From positions 1-40,104 of the forward strand of contig JAIQET010000040.1 in assembly GCA_020073645.1 (NCBI GenBank): a DNA stretch of 40,104 bases, in the 5' to 3' direction. This DNA comes from Terriglobia bacterium (GTDB lineage Bacteria; Acidobacteriota; Terriglobia; Terriglobales; Acidobacteriaceae). This document shows, one piece after another, positions 1 to 7,670 of this stretch (its first letter is position 1; every line of letters starts with the position of its first letter). Under the pieces are notes generated by a model that saw only the letters and a list, made by a program, of their open reading frames with translations, was not told the DNA's origin and ran no database searches. Both the position numbers and the translations under genes were made by a program.

Positions 1-1464
1 GGTGCTCCCTACGTCATCGTCGGCCACAACCAGCGCATCGCCTGGGGATTCACCAATGTCGGTCCGACGGTCAACGATGTTTACGTCGAGACGTTCAACC
101 AGGACGGCAAATACCTCACACCCACAGGATGGAAGCAGCCCGATCACCGCAGCGAAGTTATCCACGTAAAAGGAAAGCCCGACGTGACCGTAGATGTTGT
201 CGTCACCCGGCACGGGCCGATGGTCAACGAACTGGTTCCCGGCGAGACCCGCAAGCTGGCCCTGCGCTGGACGCTTTATGACGGCATCCGGAATTCCTTG
301 TTTGACGTGGACGCGGCGCAGAATTGGGAGCAATTCCGGCGCGCGTTCTCGCAATTCGAGGCGCCGGGGCAGAATGTCGTCTACGCCGATGTGGACGGCA
401 ACATCGGCTACCAGACCACCGGCAAGGTTCCCATTCGCGCTGCGGGCGACGGAAGCCTGCCGGAAAACGGCAGCGATGATGCCCACGAATGGATCGGATA
501 CATCCCGTTCGAACAACTTCCCAGCGTCTACAATCCTCCTTCCGGGATCATCGCCACCGCCAACGGCCGCATTGCGCCGGATGGATACCGATACTCGATC
601 AGCACCGAGTGGGAAGCGCCCTGGCGCACCGCGCGCATTTACCGGGTGCTGGAGTCGGGCAAGAAATTTTCTGCGGCGGACATGCTCGCGCTGCAGACCG
701 ACACTTACTCCGAAGCGGACCGCTTCTTCGCCGACCGTTTTGTGTACGCTGTGGATCACGCCAGGAGTCCCTCGCCCCGCACCAAACAAGCAGCCGAACT
801 CATGCGTGGCTGGGATGGCCGGATGACAGCCGACTCCGCCGCGCCGACCCTTGCCTATCGCGCCCGCAGAGAACTGACCCGGCTGTTGCTGGAGCCGAAA
901 CTCGGGGTCGCGCCGAAAGATGAGCAGCAGGCTCAAGCCACCCTCAACTGGAAGAGCTACCGCTGGGCCATGCAGTCGGTGTGGTTGGAGAACGTGCTGT
1001 CGCACCAGCCTAAGCGCTGGCTCCCGGAAGCGTACGCCAGCTACGACGAACTGCTGAGTGCCGCCGTACAGGCAGCCGTCAGCGGAGCCGATGCGCCGCA
1101 AGACTTGAACTCGTGGAAATGGGGAGCATTCAATGCGCTTGAGATTCAGCACCCCATTCTGGGCAGGATCCCGGTCCTGCAGCGTTGGACCGGACCCGGA
1201 GTGCAGCCGCAATCCGGCAGCGGGTACACGGTCAAAGCGGTCACTCGGAGCCATGGGCCGTCAGAGCGCATGACCGTGGACCTGTCCGACCTCGATCACT
1301 CCACTCTGAACCTGGTAACCGGCGAAGCGGGAAACTTTCTCAGCCCCTACTACATGGATCAATGGAACGCGTGGTACGAGGGATTTACCTTCGCCCTGCC
1401 CTTTTCCAAGCAGGCGGTGGAGAATGCCCGGACGCATGAGTTGGTACTGCAACCTGCAAAGTAG
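1..1464 (+). CDS. Penicillin acylase family protein (5' truncated)
   Basis: The reading frame is open from base 1, so the gene starts upstream of the window and 487 codons are seen. The visible part matches the beta chain of penicillin/cephalosporin/acyl-homoserine-lactone acylases, which are periplasmic Ntn-hydrolases that cleave amide bonds after self-processing. Recognisable family segments are GHNQRIAWGFTN near the beginning, RHGPMV, NVVYADVDGNIGY (the Asn here matches the oxyanion-hole Asn of the family) and, near the C-terminus, DLDHSTLNLVTGEAGN followed by the aromatic YMDQWNAWYEG. The signal peptide, alpha chain and catalytic N-terminal Ser of the beta chain must lie upstream. The natural substrate cannot be told from sequence. 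The gene ends with TAG and converges on a lipoprotein gene. Confidence 0.93.
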   Translation, partial: GAPYVIVGHNQRIAWGFTNVGPTVNDVYVETFNQDGKYLTPTGWKQPDHRSEVIHVKGKPDVTVDVVVTRHGPMVNELVPGETRKLALRWTLYDGIRNSLFDVDAAQNWEQFRRAFSQFEAPGQNVVYADVDGNIGYQTTGKVPIRAAGDGSLPENGSDDAHEWIGYIPFEQLPSVYNPPSGIIATANGRIAPDGYRYSISTEWEAPWRTARIYRVLESGKKFSAADMLALQTDTYSEADRFFADRFVYAVDHARSPSPRTKQAAELMRGWDGRMTADSAAPTLAYRARRELTRLLLEPKLGVAPKDEQQAQATLNWKSYRWAMQSVWLENVLSHQPKRWLPEAYASYDELLSAAVQAAVSGADAPQDLNSWKWGAFNALEIQHPILGRIPVLQRWTGPGVQPQSGSGYTVKAVTRSHGPSERMTVDLSDLDHSTLNLVTGEAGNFLSPYYMDQWNAWYEGFTFALPFSKQAVENARTHELVLQPAK

Positions 1465-1505
1465 ACATGATGGGTATTTGCGAGGGTTTGATCTTTCTCG
1501 GTCCT

Positions 1506-1533
1506 GGGTACTAGGTACTGGGTACTCGGTACT
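1506..1533. repeat. Heptad tandem array, unit NGGTACT
   Basis: Four contiguous heptamers GGGTACT, AGGTACT, GGGTACT and CGGTACT lie between the convergent penicillin acylase and lipoprotein genes. The last unit overlaps the stop codon of the minus-strand gene (1532-1534). It is the first of eight such degenerate heptamer arrays in the window. Confidence 0.8.
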
Positions 1534-2827
1534 AGTCCACCAGTTTGACGTCGAACGCTTGCCCGATGATGTCAACTTGGGTGCTCTGCAGGGTGTCGGT
1601 GGTGGTGTCGTAGATCGCCAGTTCGCCGTTCTGCACCACATACACGACACTACGATTGGTGATCGGCTGCATCCCGGTCACAATGCCGGTGGCCGGCGGG
1701 ATTACGACCGTGCTCTTCGACGTGTCAAAAATGGCCAGGCAGCCGCGCACCTCACCCGGAGGTGGGTTGTCGATGTTGGTGCAGTTCTTCGCGCCCACAA
1801 AAAGCTGTCCGTTGGCTCCCATGGACATGAGGGTGTGATAGCCGTCGGTGATAATGGCAGAGCCCGTTACCGTCATGGAACTGACATCCACCACGTCCAG
1901 CCGCCCGCAGACCGTTGCTTGAGTCATGGTGCCGGTGCAGGTATTGCCCGGTGCCGCTGGGGTGCCGGCCACGTACAGGGTATTCCCCGAAAGGAATCCC
2001 GCGGTGGCTCCTTCCACCGGGATCGTGGTGACCACGGTGTTGGTGTTCATGTCCATCACAGTGACGCCTGCCGCTGTTCCGTTGCACTCCGGGCCGCAGT
2101 CGAAGATGTACGCCGTAGTGTCGTCGCTGCTGAAAATGCCGCCCACGGGATGGTCGAAGCAGCACACCGGGGTGAGGGGATCACTTCCCGTACCGATGAG
2201 ACTGGGAGCGATCACCGTTACCGTTGAGGAGGTCTCCCCCATCGCCAGGACGCGATTGCCGGTGTGACTCGGCACGATGTACCGCACGCCGGGGATGGAA
2301 ATACTGGCCTCGACCGATGCCGTAGCCAGGCGCAATACTTCCACCACACCCGGGTCTTGCCCCAGTACTTGTCCGTTGGGGATGGCCGCCCAGCCTGTGC
2401 CGTTGTCGTTGGCCACGAACATGCTCTCGGTGGAGCCGAGCAGGCTGATGGGCGGGAGTGCACTACTAATGCCGGTCACTGGGGCCTCACTGGCGTTGCC
2501 GACCAGGGTGATCGAATTGTTGGAGGCGTTGAACACCATCGTGAAATTCTTATTTGGAGAGACCGCCATCAGCCCGGGTTGGCTTGCGAAACCCGCCAGG
2601 CTGACCCTGAACCGCGACAGCACGTCTTTGGACGCATCCACAATATTGAGCACGGGCCCCGCGCCCGGTTGCAGCGGGTTAGACACAAAGGCCTTGAACG
2701 TCAACCCGCTGGTAGTCTGGGTGCTACCTGAGCTGCCGGTTCCGCAGGAAAGGAAGCCCAAGCTGGCAGATATGAGAACGGCAAAAGTAATCGCGACTCT
2801 TTTCAAACCTGAGACTCCGAAGAGCAT
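1532..2827 (-). CDS. YncE-like beta-propeller repeat lipoprotein
   Basis: The 431-residue protein starts with a hydrophobic segment (VAITFAVLISASLGFLSC) ending in a Cys followed by a Gly/Ser/Thr-rich linker. This looks like a lipoprotein signal, though the lipobox (FLSC) is not ideal. The rest is a run of short beta-rich repeats of the type LNIVDASKDVL, VTVMDMNTNTVV, LDVVDVSSMTV and LAIFDTSKSTVV, as in YncE-like or surface-antigen beta-propellers. Function is unknown; these proteins are usually surface-exposed binding modules. I chose ATG at 2827. A TTG at 2806 is a serious alternative because GGAG stands 8 bases before it and it would leave a compact signal peptide (LKRVAITF...). A longer frame upstream to 2983 has no signal-like start and is unlikely. 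Confidence 0.72.
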   Translation of the reverse strand: MLFGVSGLKRVAITFAVLISASLGFLSCGTGSSGSTQTTSGLTFKAFVSNPLQPGAGPVLNIVDASKDVLSRFRVSLAGFASQPGLMAVSPNKNFTMVFNASNNSITLVGNASEAPVTGISSALPPISLLGSTESMFVANDNGTGWAAIPNGQVLGQDPGVVEVLRLATASVEASISIPGVRYIVPSHTGNRVLAMGETSSTVTVIAPSLIGTGSDPLTPVCCFDHPVGGIFSSDDTTAYIFDCGPECNGTAAGVTVMDMNTNTVVTTIPVEGATAGFLSGNTLYVAGTPAAPGNTCTGTMTQATVCGRLDVVDVSSMTVTGSAIITDGYHTLMSMGANGQLFVGAKNCTNIDNPPPGEVRGCLAIFDTSKSTVVIPPATGIVTGMQPITNRSVVYVVQNGELAIYDTTTDTLQSTQVDIIGQAFDVKLVD

Positions 2828-2858
2828 GAAGGCCAGAGATTTAGATGCAGAAAACGGG

Positions 2859-2864
2859 ATTATA
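2859..2864 (-). promoter_or_regulatory. Consensus -10 box for the lipoprotein gene
   Basis: The minus strand reads TATAAT, the exact sigma-70 -10 consensus, 31 bases before the ATG at 2827. No convincing -35 hexamer is seen at the right distance. Confidence 0.45.
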
Positions 2865-2974
2865 GCAGAGCCTCTTCTGTAGGGGGTCGAACTCCGGGCT
2901 TGCCGGCCCAGCCGCACCTGCGCGCGACTCGCGCCCCTCGACTTACCCAGGATGCAAAACTGGCACCCATCTTG

Positions 2975-2980
2975 TATTCT
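2975..2980 (+). promoter_or_regulatory. -10-like TATTCT, leaderless spacing
   Basis: TATTCT ends 8 bases before the ATG at 2989 and no Shine-Dalgarno precedes that ATG. A transcript starting 7-9 bases after the hexamer would begin at the start codon. No -35 consensus is visible. Confidence 0.4.
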
Positions 2981-2988
2981 CAAACAAC

Positions 2989-4848
2989 ATGGCGGCTGAC
3001 CTGCTAGCTCGGCTGAAGAAGGCTCCGGTCTTGTGCGACGGGGCCATGGGAACGTTGTTGTATGCCAAGGGAATCTTCATCAACCGTTGCTACGACGAGC
3101 TAAACCTTTCCCAGCCTGACCTGATTCGTGGCGTTCACCATGAATATTTGCAGGCGGGCGCTGAGATCATCGAAACCAACACCTTCGGCGGCAATGCCTT
3201 CCGCTTGGGGCGGCATAGCATGGCGGATCGGGTCCACGACATCAACCTGGCTGGGGCGCGTCTGGCCCGTGAGGCCGCGAAGAAATTCGACGTTTGGGTC
3301 GGAGGCTCCGTCGGTCCACTCGGGGTCCGCATTGAACCTCTCGGCAAAACCTCCTTTGAGGAAGCGCGTAGCGCTTTTCGTGACCAGATCGCAGCCCTGG
3401 TGGAAGGCGGCGTTGATCTGTTGGTCCTGGAGACGTTCGGATACCTTGAGGAGATCCACCAGGCAATTCTGGCCGCCCGGGACGTGAACCCTGCGATCCC
3501 GGTGGTCGCCCAGGTCACCATCGACGAAGACGGCAACTGTCTCGACGGCTCCACTCCGGAGGTCTTTGCCCCCCGCCTGGCGGAGTGGGGCGTTGACGTC
3601 ATTGGCTGCAATTGCAGCGTCGGTCCGGTCGACATGCTGGACGCCATCGAACGTGTGCGGGCCGTCACTTCCCTGCCGCTGGCCGCACAACCGAACGCCG
3701 GCATGCCCCGTTCGGTGGAAGGCCGAAATATCTATCTCTGCTCGCCGGAGTACATGGCCAGCTATGCCCGCAAATTTGTAGCCTCCGGCGTCCGGCTGGT
3801 TGGAGGCTGCTGTGGAACGACTCCCGATCATATTCGGGTGATGAAATCTGCGTTGCGGGTGGGCGAAGCCCGGTCCAAGATCACCACGGCGCCCGTAAGT
3901 GGCGACGCGGCGCGTCCTGTGGCTCGGCCTGCCTTGCCCATCGAGAAGCGTTCCCGGTTAGGCGCCCGCCTCGCCGCCCGCGAATTCCTCACCATGGTGG
4001 AGATCGTTCCTCCCAAAGGGACCGACATCCGCAAGGAGGTAGAGGGCGCGCGCTTTCTCAAGTCGGTGGGCGTGGACGGCATCAACATTCCCGACAGTCC
4101 CCGCGCTTCGGCGCGCATGAGCAATCAGGCGCTCTCTTTGCTGATCCAGCAGCAAGTGGGCATCGAAGCCGTTTTGCACTACACCTGCCGCGACCGCAAC
4201 GTACTGGGCATCCAGTCCGACCTGCTGGGAGCGGCCGCCACCGGCATCCGCAATCTGATCTGCATCACCGGCGATCCGCCCAAAATGGGGAGCTATCCTG
4301 ATGCCACCGCGGTCTTTGATGTGGATTCCATCGGCTTGGTCAACATCGTGCATAACCTCAATCGCGGCCTCGACATCGGCGGAAACCCTCTAGGAATAGG
4401 TACAGCTTTCGTGATTGGCGTCGGAGCCAACCCGGGCGTGCCCAATATTGACGAGGAAGTCCGGCGCTTCGAATACAAAGTCGAAGCCGGAGCCGAGTAC
4501 GCCGTCACCCAGCCGGTTTTTGACCTGGGTTTGCTGGAGGCTTTCCTGCGCCGCATCGAGCACTGCCGCATCCCGGTGCTCGCTGGCATCTGGCCCCTGG
4601 TGAGCGTGCGCAATGCCGAATTCATGAAGAACGAGCTGCGCGTCTCCGTCCCCGACTCCATTCTGGAGCGTATGGCGCGCGCCAGCACTCCGGAAGCTGC
4701 CCGTGAGGAGGGCATCGCCATCGCCCGTGAGATGCTGATCGCGGTACGCGACATGGTGCAAGGCGCCCAGATCAGCGCCCCACTGGGACGTTATGCCTCC
4801 GCCGTGGACGTATTGGAGGCCTTGGGTACTTCCAAGCCCACCGCATAG
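2989..4848 (+). CDS. Bifunctional homocysteine S-methyltransferase / 5,10-methylenetetrahydrofolate reductase
   Basis: The 619-residue fusion resembles Bacillus YitJ. Residues 1 to about 300 are a Zn-dependent Hcy S-methyltransferase barrel: CDGAMGT near the start, then the three Zn ligands C207 (in VIGCNC) and C274-C275 (in GGCCGTTPDH). Residues from about 325 to 605 are an MTHFR barrel with MVEIVPPKGTD, ICITGDPPKMGSYPDA and YAVTQPVFD. The first half transfers a methyl group to homocysteine to make methionine; the second reduces methylene-THF to methyl-THF, so one protein can couple one-carbon supply to methionine synthesis. The methyl donor of the first half is not certain from sequence. 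The protein is cytosolic. The ATG is preceded by a -10-like hexamer but no ribosome-binding site. It is transcribed divergently from the lipoprotein gene. Confidence 0.93.
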   Translation: MAADLLARLKKAPVLCDGAMGTLLYAKGIFINRCYDELNLSQPDLIRGVHHEYLQAGAEIIETNTFGGNAFRLGRHSMADRVHDINLAGARLAREAAKKFDVWVGGSVGPLGVRIEPLGKTSFEEARSAFRDQIAALVEGGVDLLVLETFGYLEEIHQAILAARDVNPAIPVVAQVTIDEDGNCLDGSTPEVFAPRLAEWGVDVIGCNCSVGPVDMLDAIERVRAVTSLPLAAQPNAGMPRSVEGRNIYLCSPEYMASYARKFVASGVRLVGGCCGTTPDHIRVMKSALRVGEARSKITTAPVSGDAARPVARPALPIEKRSRLGARLAAREFLTMVEIVPPKGTDIRKEVEGARFLKSVGVDGINIPDSPRASARMSNQALSLLIQQQVGIEAVLHYTCRDRNVLGIQSDLLGAAATGIRNLICITGDPPKMGSYPDATAVFDVDSIGLVNIVHNLNRGLDIGGNPLGIGTAFVIGVGANPGVPNIDEEVRRFEYKVEAGAEYAVTQPVFDLGLLEAFLRRIEHCRIPVLAGIWPLVSVRNAEFMKNELRVSVPDSILERMARASTPEAAREEGIAIAREMLIAVRDMVQGAQISAPLGRYASAVDVLEALGTSKPTA

Positions 4849-5012
4849 AGTCAAGAGAGCCTCGTGTGTCAACCTTTCGGCACCCTCCATGCCCCAGGGG
4901 GACGCGAAGCGTGCAGTCGCCCCCCTCTGCCCCCTGTGGATTTTCTCTGAATTTTCACTGGACATCCCGTGCAGAAAGGTGCATTAAGTAGGTAAGTAGG
5001 AGCGGCGATCCC

Positions 5013-5252
5013 TTGGCCAAATTTGAGGAATGTCTCCAGCGCCTGGAGAAGATCGTCCAGGAACTGGAGAAGGGTGAAGTGCCCCTGGAGAAGTCGTTGA
5101 CGCTGTTCGAGGAAGGTATGCAGCTTTCCGCATCCTGCCGCAAGGAATTGGAGCAAGCGGAAGGGAAAGTGGAAATTCTGCTGAAGCAAAACGGCAAGCT
5201 CCAGGCAGAACCATTTGAGCCCGTGACCGAGAAGGCGCCGGGTAGAAGATAA
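5013..5252 (+). CDS. xseB: Exodeoxyribonuclease VII small subunit
   Basis: The 79-residue protein has the usual XseB length and hallmark sequence: FEECLQRLEKIVQELEKGE, then PLEKSLTLFEEGM and a second helix ending in KVEILLKQ. XseB pairs with XseA to degrade single-stranded DNA in both directions; several small coiled-coil chains bind one large subunit. The start is TTG at 5013, supported by GGAG at 4999-5002, ten bases upstream, and by family length. No xseA is present in the window. The preceding 164-base gap shows no other gene. Confidence 0.93.
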   Translation: MAKFEECLQRLEKIVQELEKGEVPLEKSLTLFEEGMQLSASCRKELEQAEGKVEILLKQNGKLQAEPFEPVTEKAPGRR

Positions 5253-5285
5253 GGCGCCGATACGCCGCGCTCGCACTGATAACGT

Positions 5286-5320
5286 CTGCAGCCAGGTTCA
5301 CACCTGTGAACCGCCTGCAG
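5286..5320. promoter_or_regulatory. Palindrome between xseB and the receiver gene
   Basis: An 8-bp perfect inverted repeat, GGTTCACA (5295-5302) and TGTGAACC (5305-5312), has a 2-base centre and is framed by CTGCAG at 5286-5291 and 5315-5320. It lies 37 bases before the receiver-like gene. There is no T-tract, so it fits an operator for a dimeric regulator at least as well as a terminator. Confidence 0.5.
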
Positions 5321-5357
5321 CCTAGTTCGCCGTAAACAACGGTGTTCCGAGGTATGT

Positions 5358-5729
5358 ATGCAACCGTTGAGTGTTGTCCTCCTCCAGAGCGATTCCAGGA
5401 TCGCTCAGTCGCTGGTCAAGTCCCTGGGCAGTTCCTTTCATTCCGTGCATGCCGTGCGGTCATTGGGTGAACTGCGGACCAGCATTGCCAAAAATCGCGC
5501 GAAAGTGGTGGTCCTCGACATCGAGACCACCCCCATTTCCGAAGTCGAGAGGCTTTCTCACGACTTTCCGGGAGTTTCGATCGTCTGTACCCATCGTCTG
5601 CCCGACGAGGAGATGTGGACCGCCGCGCTGAGCGCGGGGGCGGCGGACATCTGCCCTTCGTCGGATACGCGAGCTGTTCTGACGTCTGCGCTGCGCAATG
5701 TGGCGCTGGCGCGCGGTTTCGCCGCCTAG
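5358..5729 (+). CDS. Degenerate response-regulator receiver domain protein
   Basis: The 123-residue stand-alone protein has the CheY-like alternation of hydrophobic strands and helices: LSVVLLQSD, KVVVLDIE, VSIVCTHR and AGAADICP. Asp54 occupies the phospho-acceptor position and Thr78 the conserved Thr/Ser position. The N-terminal acidic pair is reduced to Asp12, and the invariant Lys before the cis-proline is replaced (Cys99-Pro100 where K-P is expected). It may therefore not signal by phosphorylation in the usual way. GAGG at 5349-5352 supports the ATG at 5358. No kinase or output domain is adjacent; a palindrome lies just upstream. Target and function are unknown. Confidence 0.7.
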   Translation: MQPLSVVLLQSDSRIAQSLVKSLGSSFHSVHAVRSLGELRTSIAKNRAKVVVLDIETTPISEVERLSHDFPGVSIVCTHRLPDEEMWTAALSAGAADICPSSDTRAVLTSALRNVALARGFAA

Positions 5730-5780
5730 ATTTCGATGGGACTGTGGGACGCCTGCGGGCGTCCTTTCTTTTTGGTGGAT

Positions 5781-5825
5781 CTCCTCCGCGTGCTCTGCGG
5801 TGGTTCTCTGCGCCCGCTGCGGTTT
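5781..5825. repeat. CTCTGCGG-type dispersed repeat, copy 1
   Basis: Related units CTCCTCCGCG, GCTCTGCGGTGG, TTCTCTGCGCC and CGCTGCGGTTT follow one another in the spacer upstream of the prenyl synthase gene. A second copy of the same motif family, with T in place of C, lies directly downstream of that gene at 6791-6860. Confidence 0.5.
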
Positions 5826-5882
5826 AAAATATTGAGTTGGGTCCTGCTCAACCCATGAACGCCATCCCCCAAACCGCCTTGC

Positions 5883-5888
5883 TATACT
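5883..5888 (+). promoter_or_regulatory. -10-like TATACT, leaderless spacing
   Basis: TATACT ends 8 bases before the ATG at 5897, with no Shine-Dalgarno between. The position fits a transcript beginning at the start codon and helps choose 5897 over the upstream ATG at 5855. Confidence 0.42.
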
Positions 5889-5896
5889 CAAGCGCC

Positions 5897-6778
5897 ATGC
5901 TGAAGGAAACCCTCGACCAAGGGCGAACCGCCGCCGACGCCGCGCTCGAGCGGCTGCTGCCGCCCGCGACCCAGCATCCCGTCTCGATTCACCGCGCGAT
6001 GCGGCATAGCGTGTTTGCCGGCGGCAAACGGCTGCGTCCGATCCTATGTATGGAATCCGGACGCATGGTCGCCGCTTCCCTTCCTGCCGGGATCGAGGAC
6101 TTGGGCGCCGCGCTGGAGATGCTGCACACCTATTCGCTGATCCACGATGATCTGCCTGCCTTGGACAATGACGATCTGCGTCGGGGACGGCCCACGTGCC
6201 ACAAGGTTTTCGGCGAAGCCATTGCCATCCTGGCCGGCGACGGGCTGCAGACCCACGCCTACGAGGTGCTCGCCCGGTTGCACTGTCCGGCGGAAGCGCG
6301 TGTGCGCATCATCGAACAAGTTGCCCACGGCACAGGAACGGTAGAAGGCATGATCGGCGGCCAGGTGGTGGACCTCGAAGCCGAGCACACCAAGCCCGAC
6401 CTCAAGATGCTGGAGTACATTCACCGCTCCAAGACCGCCGCCCTGATCACCGCCAGCGTGGTCAGCGGCGGGCTCTACGCCGGGGCCGACGACGAAGCGG
6501 TTGCGAAGCTGCGATCGTTCGGGCAGTCCATTGGGCTGGCGTTTCAGATTGTCGATGACGTGCTCGACGTCACCCAGACCTCCGAGCAACTGGGCAAGAC
6601 TGCCGGGAAAGACACCGCTGCGGAAAAGGCGACCTATCCCGCGCTGTTCGGCGTTGATGAGTCGATCAAAAAGGCCGACGCCTTGGTGGAGAAAGCCTGC
6701 GGCTCGCTTGACAGCTTTGGCCCACGCGCAGAAACCCTCAAATCCCTGGCCCACTTCCTGGTCGAGCGAAAGAAGTAG
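5897..6778 (+). CDS. ispA: Polyprenyl (farnesyl/geranylgeranyl) diphosphate synthase
   Basis: The 293-residue cytosolic prenyltransferase condenses isopentenyl diphosphate with allylic diphosphates. GGKRLRP at 42-48, the first Asp-rich motif DDLPALDNDD at 84-93 and the second DDVLD at 220-224 are complete, and the insertion of two residues in the first Asp motif is the IspA-type pattern. Product length (C15 or C20) cannot be fixed from this alone. I took ATG 5897 because it gives the usual spacing to GGKRLRP; an ATG at 5855 and a TTG at 5837 would add 14 or 20 residues without family support. The gene sits between two copies of a CTCTGYGG-type repeat. No dxs or other isoprenoid gene is adjacent. 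Confidence 0.93.
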   Translation: MLKETLDQGRTAADAALERLLPPATQHPVSIHRAMRHSVFAGGKRLRPILCMESGRMVAASLPAGIEDLGAALEMLHTYSLIHDDLPALDNDDLRRGRPTCHKVFGEAIAILAGDGLQTHAYEVLARLHCPAEARVRIIEQVAHGTGTVEGMIGGQVVDLEAEHTKPDLKMLEYIHRSKTAALITASVVSGGLYAGADDEAVAKLRSFGQSIGLAFQIVDDVLDVTQTSEQLGKTAGKDTAAEKATYPALFGVDESIKKADALVEKACGSLDSFGPRAETLKSLAHFLVERKK

Positions 6779-6790
6779 GCGCAGGCCACT

Positions 6791-6860
6791 CCGTGACCTT
6801 CGTGTCCTCTGTGGTTTGTCCGCAGAGAAGTTCCCCTGTGCGCTCTGTGCCCTCTGTGGT
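6791..6860. repeat. CTCTGTGG-type dispersed repeat, copy 2
   Basis: The spacer holds TCCTCTGTGGTT, then GTCCGCAGAGAAG (which reads like the reverse complement of the same motif), then CTCTGTGCCCTCTGTGGT. It lies between ispA and the fluoride riboswitch and resembles the copy at 5781-5825. Confidence 0.5.
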
Positions 6861-6875
6861 AAAAATGTTCTTGAC

Positions 6876-6939
6876 GGCGATGGAGTTCGCCACAACCGCC
6901 TGGTCTAGCTGAGAGTGATCCCGGCTGATGACTCCTACC
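6876..6939 (+). promoter_or_regulatory. Fluoride riboswitch (crcB motif)
   Basis: The conserved crcB-motif elements are present in order. GGCGATGG at 6876-6883 is followed by the pairing strand CGCC at 6888-6891, the conserved AACCGCC at 6894-6900, a variable stem region, and the 3' signature CTGATGACTCCTACC at 6925-6939. The pseudoknot can form between GGAGT (6882-6886) and ACTCC (6930-6934). The aptamer ends about 23 bases before the GTG of crcB, and the ribosome-binding site AAGGAG follows it at 6948-6953. Because there is no obvious intrinsic terminator between aptamer and gene, control may be at translation; fluoride binding should turn expression on. Confidence 0.93.
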
Positions 6940-6962
6940 AACTTTTGAAGGAGAACTCCATC

Positions 6963-7337
6963 GTGCTCGACTTCCTGGTGATTTCCCTGGGCGCTATCGC
7001 CGGGGCCAACGCCCGCTACTTCCTCAGCCGCTACGCGGTCAAAGCGCTAGGCCCCGTCTTTCCTTACGGCACGCTGATTATCAACCTGCTGGGCAGTCTG
7101 ATCGTAGGCTTCTTCGTCATCTGGACCTCGGAGCGCGTCCTCGCCGATCCCCGCTGGCGCCTGTTGGTGGTAGTCGGATTCTGCGGAGCATTCACAACTT
7201 TCTCCAGCTACGCGTTCGAAAGCATGGCCTACTTCGAGCAGGGACAGTGGCTGCTGATGGCAACCAACATCCTTACGAACAACCTGCTGTGCCTGGCGGC
7301 AGCTCTGGCTGGCATGGTCCTGGCACGGGTGCTGTAA
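6963..7337 (+). CDS. crcB: Fluoride ion channel CrcB/Fluc
   Basis: The 124-residue inner-membrane protein has four predicted helices and normal Fluc length. Signatures are GAIAGANARYFLSRY at the N-terminus, GTLIINLLGSLIVGF (the pore Asn is N41) and GFCGAFTTFSSYAFE at 72-86, holding the TTF/S residues of the central Na+ site and pore Phe. It exports fluoride as a dual-topology dimer. The start is GTG at 6963, set by AAGGAG nine bases upstream; the in-frame extension to 6915 would overlap the riboswitch and is rejected. It is followed after one base by a DUF190 gene, a common pairing. Confidence 0.96.
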   Translation: MLDFLVISLGAIAGANARYFLSRYAVKALGPVFPYGTLIINLLGSLIVGFFVIWTSERVLADPRWRLLVVVGFCGAFTTFSSYAFESMAYFEQGQWLLMATNILTNNLLCLAAALAGMVLARVL

Positions 7338-7338
7338 A

Positions 7339-7668
7339 ATGCCAGACGCGATGGCAGTTCAAGTCACCATCTACCTCAACGAAGCCGACCAGTGGCATCA
7401 TCGGCCGTTGCATGTCGAAATTCTCAACTACCTGCGCAAGGAAAGTGTCTACGCCGCAACCGCAGTGCACGCCGTGGCCGGATTCCTGGGACGCCATCGC
7501 GTGGAAACTTCCCACCTGGTGGATGCGGGCGGCAAGCTGCCGGTCATCATCACCTTCGTGGATACTGACGAGCACGTGAACCGGGTCTTGCCCACATTGA
7601 AGGAAATGGCCGCGCACCGGCTGATCGTGCGCGAGAACGTGGTGCTGGAGCAGGGGAACCTGGACTGA
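7339..7668 (+). CDS. DUF190 protein (PII-like fold)
   Basis: The 109-residue protein has the DUF190 pattern: VTIYLNEADQWHHRPLHVEILNYLRKE near the N-terminus, then AATAVHAVAGFLGRHR and PVIITFVDTDEHVNRVLPTLKEM. Family structures have a ferredoxin/PII-like fold, and the genes often sit beside crcB, so a regulatory or accessory role in fluoride export is plausible but unproven. The ATG starts one base after the crcB stop, so the two are surely cotranscribed under the fluoride riboswitch. A second ATG at 7351 (MAVQVT) is an alternative start. Confidence 0.88.
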   Translation: MPDAMAVQVTIYLNEADQWHHRPLHVEILNYLRKESVYAATAVHAVAGFLGRHRVETSHLVDAGGKLPVIITFVDTDEHVNRVLPTLKEMAAHRLIVRENVVLEQGNLD

Positions 7669-7670
7669 CA

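Noticed and set aside
6915..6962. Longer CrcB start
   Set aside because: It would translate the 3' part of the riboswitch; the GTG at 6963 has AAGGAG at nine bases.
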